Assembly (NCBI RefSeq): GCF_015865035.1
Contig: NZ_JADZGI010000001.1
Span: forward strand, 1,674,001-1,738,000
Reading direction: 5' to 3'
Length of the DNA stretch: 64,000 nt
Source of the DNA: Novosphingobium aureum
GTDB lineage: Bacteria > Pseudomonadota > Alphaproteobacteria > Sphingomonadales > Sphingomonadaceae
Below the pieces are notes generated by a model that was not told the origin of the DNA, searched no databases, and saw only the letters and a program-made list of their open reading frames with translations. Shown piece by piece: positions 62,204-64,000 of the stretch (within the stretch, counting starts at the first letter, position 1; each line of letters begins with the position of its first letter). Both the position numbers and the translations under genes were made by a program.

Positions 62204-63394
62204 ATGACCAAGGCCCCCGAACAAGCCTGCGAGCACGGTGGCGCGCGTACGATCTCCGTGCTCGGTGCGACCGGCTCGATCGGCGCATCGACGCTCGACC
62301 TCGTGCGTCGCAACCGCGCGCAGTGGCGCGTCGTCGCGCTGACCGCGAATGGCAATGCCGCAGCGCTGGCAGCGCTGGCGCGCGAATTCGAGGTCGAGGT
62401 CGCGGTCGTTGCCGACGAGGCCGCGCTGCCCGAACTGCGTGCAGCGCTTGCCGGTACCGGCATCGAGGCCGCTGGCGGTGCACAGGCGCTGGTCGAGGCC
62501 GCCGCGCGCGGCGCGCAGATGACCATCGCCGCGATTGTCGGCTGCGCGGGGCTTGCCCCCACCATGGCCGCGATCGAGCAGGGCGGGTTGATCGGTCTTG
62601 CCAACAAGGAGGCGTTGGTCTCGGCGGGCGAGGTCATGACGGCCGCGGTCGCGCGCCACGGCGCGACGCTGCTGCCGGTCGATTCCGAGCACAACGCGAT
62701 CTTCCAGTGCCTGCAGGGCAACCAGCTCAGCCAGGTCCGCTCGATCACGCTGACCGCAAGCGGCGGTCCGTTTCGCGACTGGAGTGCAGGCCAGCTCGCC
62801 GAGGCGACGCCCGCGCAGGCGATCAAGCATCCCAACTGGGACATGGGCGCGAAGATCAGCGTCGATTCGGCGACAATGTTCAACAAGGGCCTCGAGCTGA
62901 TCGAGGCGCACTACCTCTTCCCGGTCGGGCTCGATGCCTTGCGCATCATCGTCCATCCGCAGTCGATCGTGCACTCGATGGTCGAGTATCGCGACGGTTC
63001 GACCCTTGCCCAGCTCGGCCCGTCGGACATGCGTGTTCCCATCGCCTCGGTGCTGGCATGGCCCGCGCGCATGGACACGCCGCTGGCTCCGCTCGATCTT
63101 GCCGCGATTGGCGAGCTGACCTTCCGGGCTCCCGACGAGGAGCGTTTTCCCGCGACGCGGCTCGCTCGCGAGGCGGCGCGGGCAGGGGGCGCGATCCCTG
63201 CGGTGCTCAATGCGGCCAACGAGGTTGCGGTGGCGGCGTTCCTTGCCGGTCAGATCGGGTTCAGCCGGATCGCGGCAGAAGTGGAGCACGTGCTCGAGAC
63301 TTACGCGCCAAGCGCGCCGACCAGCCTTGCCGATGTCCTCGCCGTCGATGCCGAGGCGCGTCGGCGTGCACTCGGCCTGCTGCAGGCCGCCTGA
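62204..63394 (+). CDS. dxr: 1-deoxy-D-xylulose 5-phosphate reductoisomerase
   Basis: A 396-residue NADPH enzyme of the MEP isoprenoid pathway, which supplies the precursors used by UppS. NADPH-binding SVLGATGSIGASTLDLVRRN (near 18), GLANKEALVSAGEV (near 130), LPVDSEHNAIFQCLQG (near 162) and DMGAKISVDSATMFNKGLE (near 215), with metal and substrate residues, are all standard. AAGGGACC lies near the ATG at 62204. Confidence 0.96.
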   Translation: MTKAPEQACEHGGARTISVLGATGSIGASTLDLVRRNRAQWRVVALTANGNAAALAALAREFEVEVAVVADEAALPELRAALAGTGIEAAGGAQALVEAAARGAQMTIAAIVGCAGLAPTMAAIEQGGLIGLANKEALVSAGEVMTAAVARHGATLLPVDSEHNAIFQCLQGNQLSQVRSITLTASGGPFRDWSAGQLAEATPAQAIKHPNWDMGAKISVDSATMFNKGLELIEAHYLFPVGLDALRIIVHPQSIVHSMVEYRDGSTLAQLGPSDMRVPIASVLAWPARMDTPLAPLDLAAIGELTFRAPDEERFPATRLAREAARAGGAIPAVLNAANEVAVAAFLAGQIGFSRIAAEVEHVLETYAPSAPTSLADVLAVDAEARRRALGLLQAA

Positions 63395-63434
63395 GCGCGA
63401 AGCCGCAGAACCATAGCCCCGGAGAGATACTGAG

Positions 63435-64000
63435 TTGACCGCTGCCCCTGGCCTCCTGACCACGATTTTCGCCTTCCTGCTGGTGCTCGGGCCCCTCGTG
63501 GTCATCCACGAGCTGGGCCACTACCTCGTGGGCCGCTTCTTCGGGGTCAAGGCGGATGCCTTCTCGATCGGTTTCGGCAAGGAGCTGACTGGCTGGACCG
63601 ACAAGCGCGGTACCCGCTGGAAGCTCTCGATACTGCCGCTGGGCGGCTACGTGCAGTTCGCCGGAGACATGAACCCGGCAAGCGCTCCGAGCGCTGGCGA
63701 GGACGGCCTGAGCGAAGCCGAGCGCGCGCACACCTTCCACGTCAAGCCACTGTGGCAGCGTGCGCTGATCGTCTTTGCGGGGCCGCTCACCAACCTTCTG
63801 GTCTGCGTGGCGATCCTCGCCGGTTTCGCCTGGGCCAACGGACGGCTCGTTGCCGATCCCGAGATCGCGGCCTTTGCCGAGAATTCGCCTGCGCAGGCAG
63901 CCGGGCTCGAGGCGGGCGACCGCATCGTGAGCATCGATGGCGACCCGATCGAGAGCGTTACCGACATCCCCTCGCACGTGGTCTATTTCCCCGATCAGAC
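63435..64000 (+). CDS. rseP: RseP-type site-2 zinc metalloprotease, N-terminal part
   Basis: An inner-membrane protease that cuts membrane-bound regulators (such as anti-sigma factors) within the bilayer. The first 188 codons lie in the window; the gene runs off the right edge. The zinc motif is VVIHELGHYLVGRFFGVKAD (near 24), followed by KLSILPLGGYVQFAGDMNPA, then a second hydrophobic helix (AGPLTNLLVCVAILAGFAWA) and the start of a PDZ domain (AQAAGLEAGDRIVSIDGDP). The start is a TTG at 63435 with GGAGAG 8 bases upstream. It follows dxr by 40 bases. Confidence 0.93.
   Translation, partial: MTAAPGLLTTIFAFLLVLGPLVVIHELGHYLVGRFFGVKADAFSIGFGKELTGWTDKRGTRWKLSILPLGGYVQFAGDMNPASAPSAGEDGLSEAERAHTFHVKPLWQRALIVFAGPLTNLLVCVAILAGFAWANGRLVADPEIAAFAENSPAQAAGLEAGDRIVSIDGDPIESVTDIPSHVVYFPDQ

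Overview
The window is a 64 kb piece of an alphaproteobacterial chromosome, most likely from the Sphingomonadales (Novosphingobium or a near relative). The reasons are high GC, GTG and TTG starts with short intergenic gaps, a CpdR-type single-domain response regulator next to an N-formylglutamate amidohydrolase, a membrane ATP synthase cluster (atpI-B-E-b'-b) separate from the F1 genes, a FYDLN-acid (TIGR02300) gene divergent from aroA-cmk-rpsA, and ffh-rpsP-rimM-trmD-rplS in order. The genus is inferred from gene content only. Almost everything here is core chromosome; I see no plasmid, prophage, CRISPR or complete insertion sequence.

Layout. 1-5.9 kb: start of icd (cut by the window edge), tRNA-Val, cpdR, an N-formylglutamate amidohydrolase, a probable small RNA with its own terminator, a SapC-family gene, an FAD-linked oxidase and a secreted unknown. 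6-16.6 kb: an RhlE-type RNA helicase, an M20-family protein whose metal site looks degenerate, a type B carboxylesterase, uvrD, rsmD, rluB (with a 6 x 18-residue tandem repeat) and an AmpG-like permease. 16.6-27.1 kb: a tryptophan/folate/pyrimidine/purine block on the minus strand (purB, lapA, pyrF, a SIMPL-domain gene, trpF, trpB, two small coupled genes, trpA, folC). It is interrupted between trpF and trpB by about 2.3 kb holding two paralogous beta-barrel genes, a low-GC nonsense-interrupted gene and a palindromic repeat. accD, which I would expect between trpA and folC, is not there.

27.3-40.5 kb: a secreted alpha/beta hydrolase, an SLC13 permease with RCK_C domains, a TANGO2/NRDE gene, radC, a YdbH-YnbE-YdbL envelope module, the ATP synthase Fo operon, an FlbD-like small protein, gloB and a membrane protein. 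40.5-50.5 kb: rpsA, cmk, a CBU_0592-type membrane protein and aroA on the minus strand. On the plus strand lie the TIGR02300 gene, tRNA-Ala with two tandem terminators, ffh, rpsP, rimM, a small membrane gene, trmD, rplS and an HU gene.

50.6-64 kb: a lipoprotein, rlmB, tRNA-Tyr, psd-pssA, small unknowns, rpsB-tsf, a pseudogene carrying two stops and a frameshift, an NAD(P)-binding protein divergent from an HxlR regulator with a likely operator between them, and then pyrH-frr-uppS-cdsA-dxr-rseP (cut by the window edge). That last run joins translation recycling, nucleotide supply, isoprenoid and phospholipid synthesis and envelope proteolysis.

I did not find a clearly new multi-gene system. 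The best leads are the small RNA near 2.3 kb, the tandem terminators in front of ffh, the metal-site-degenerate M20 protein, the remodelled trp cluster and the alphaproteobacterial YdbH-YnbE-YdbL module.
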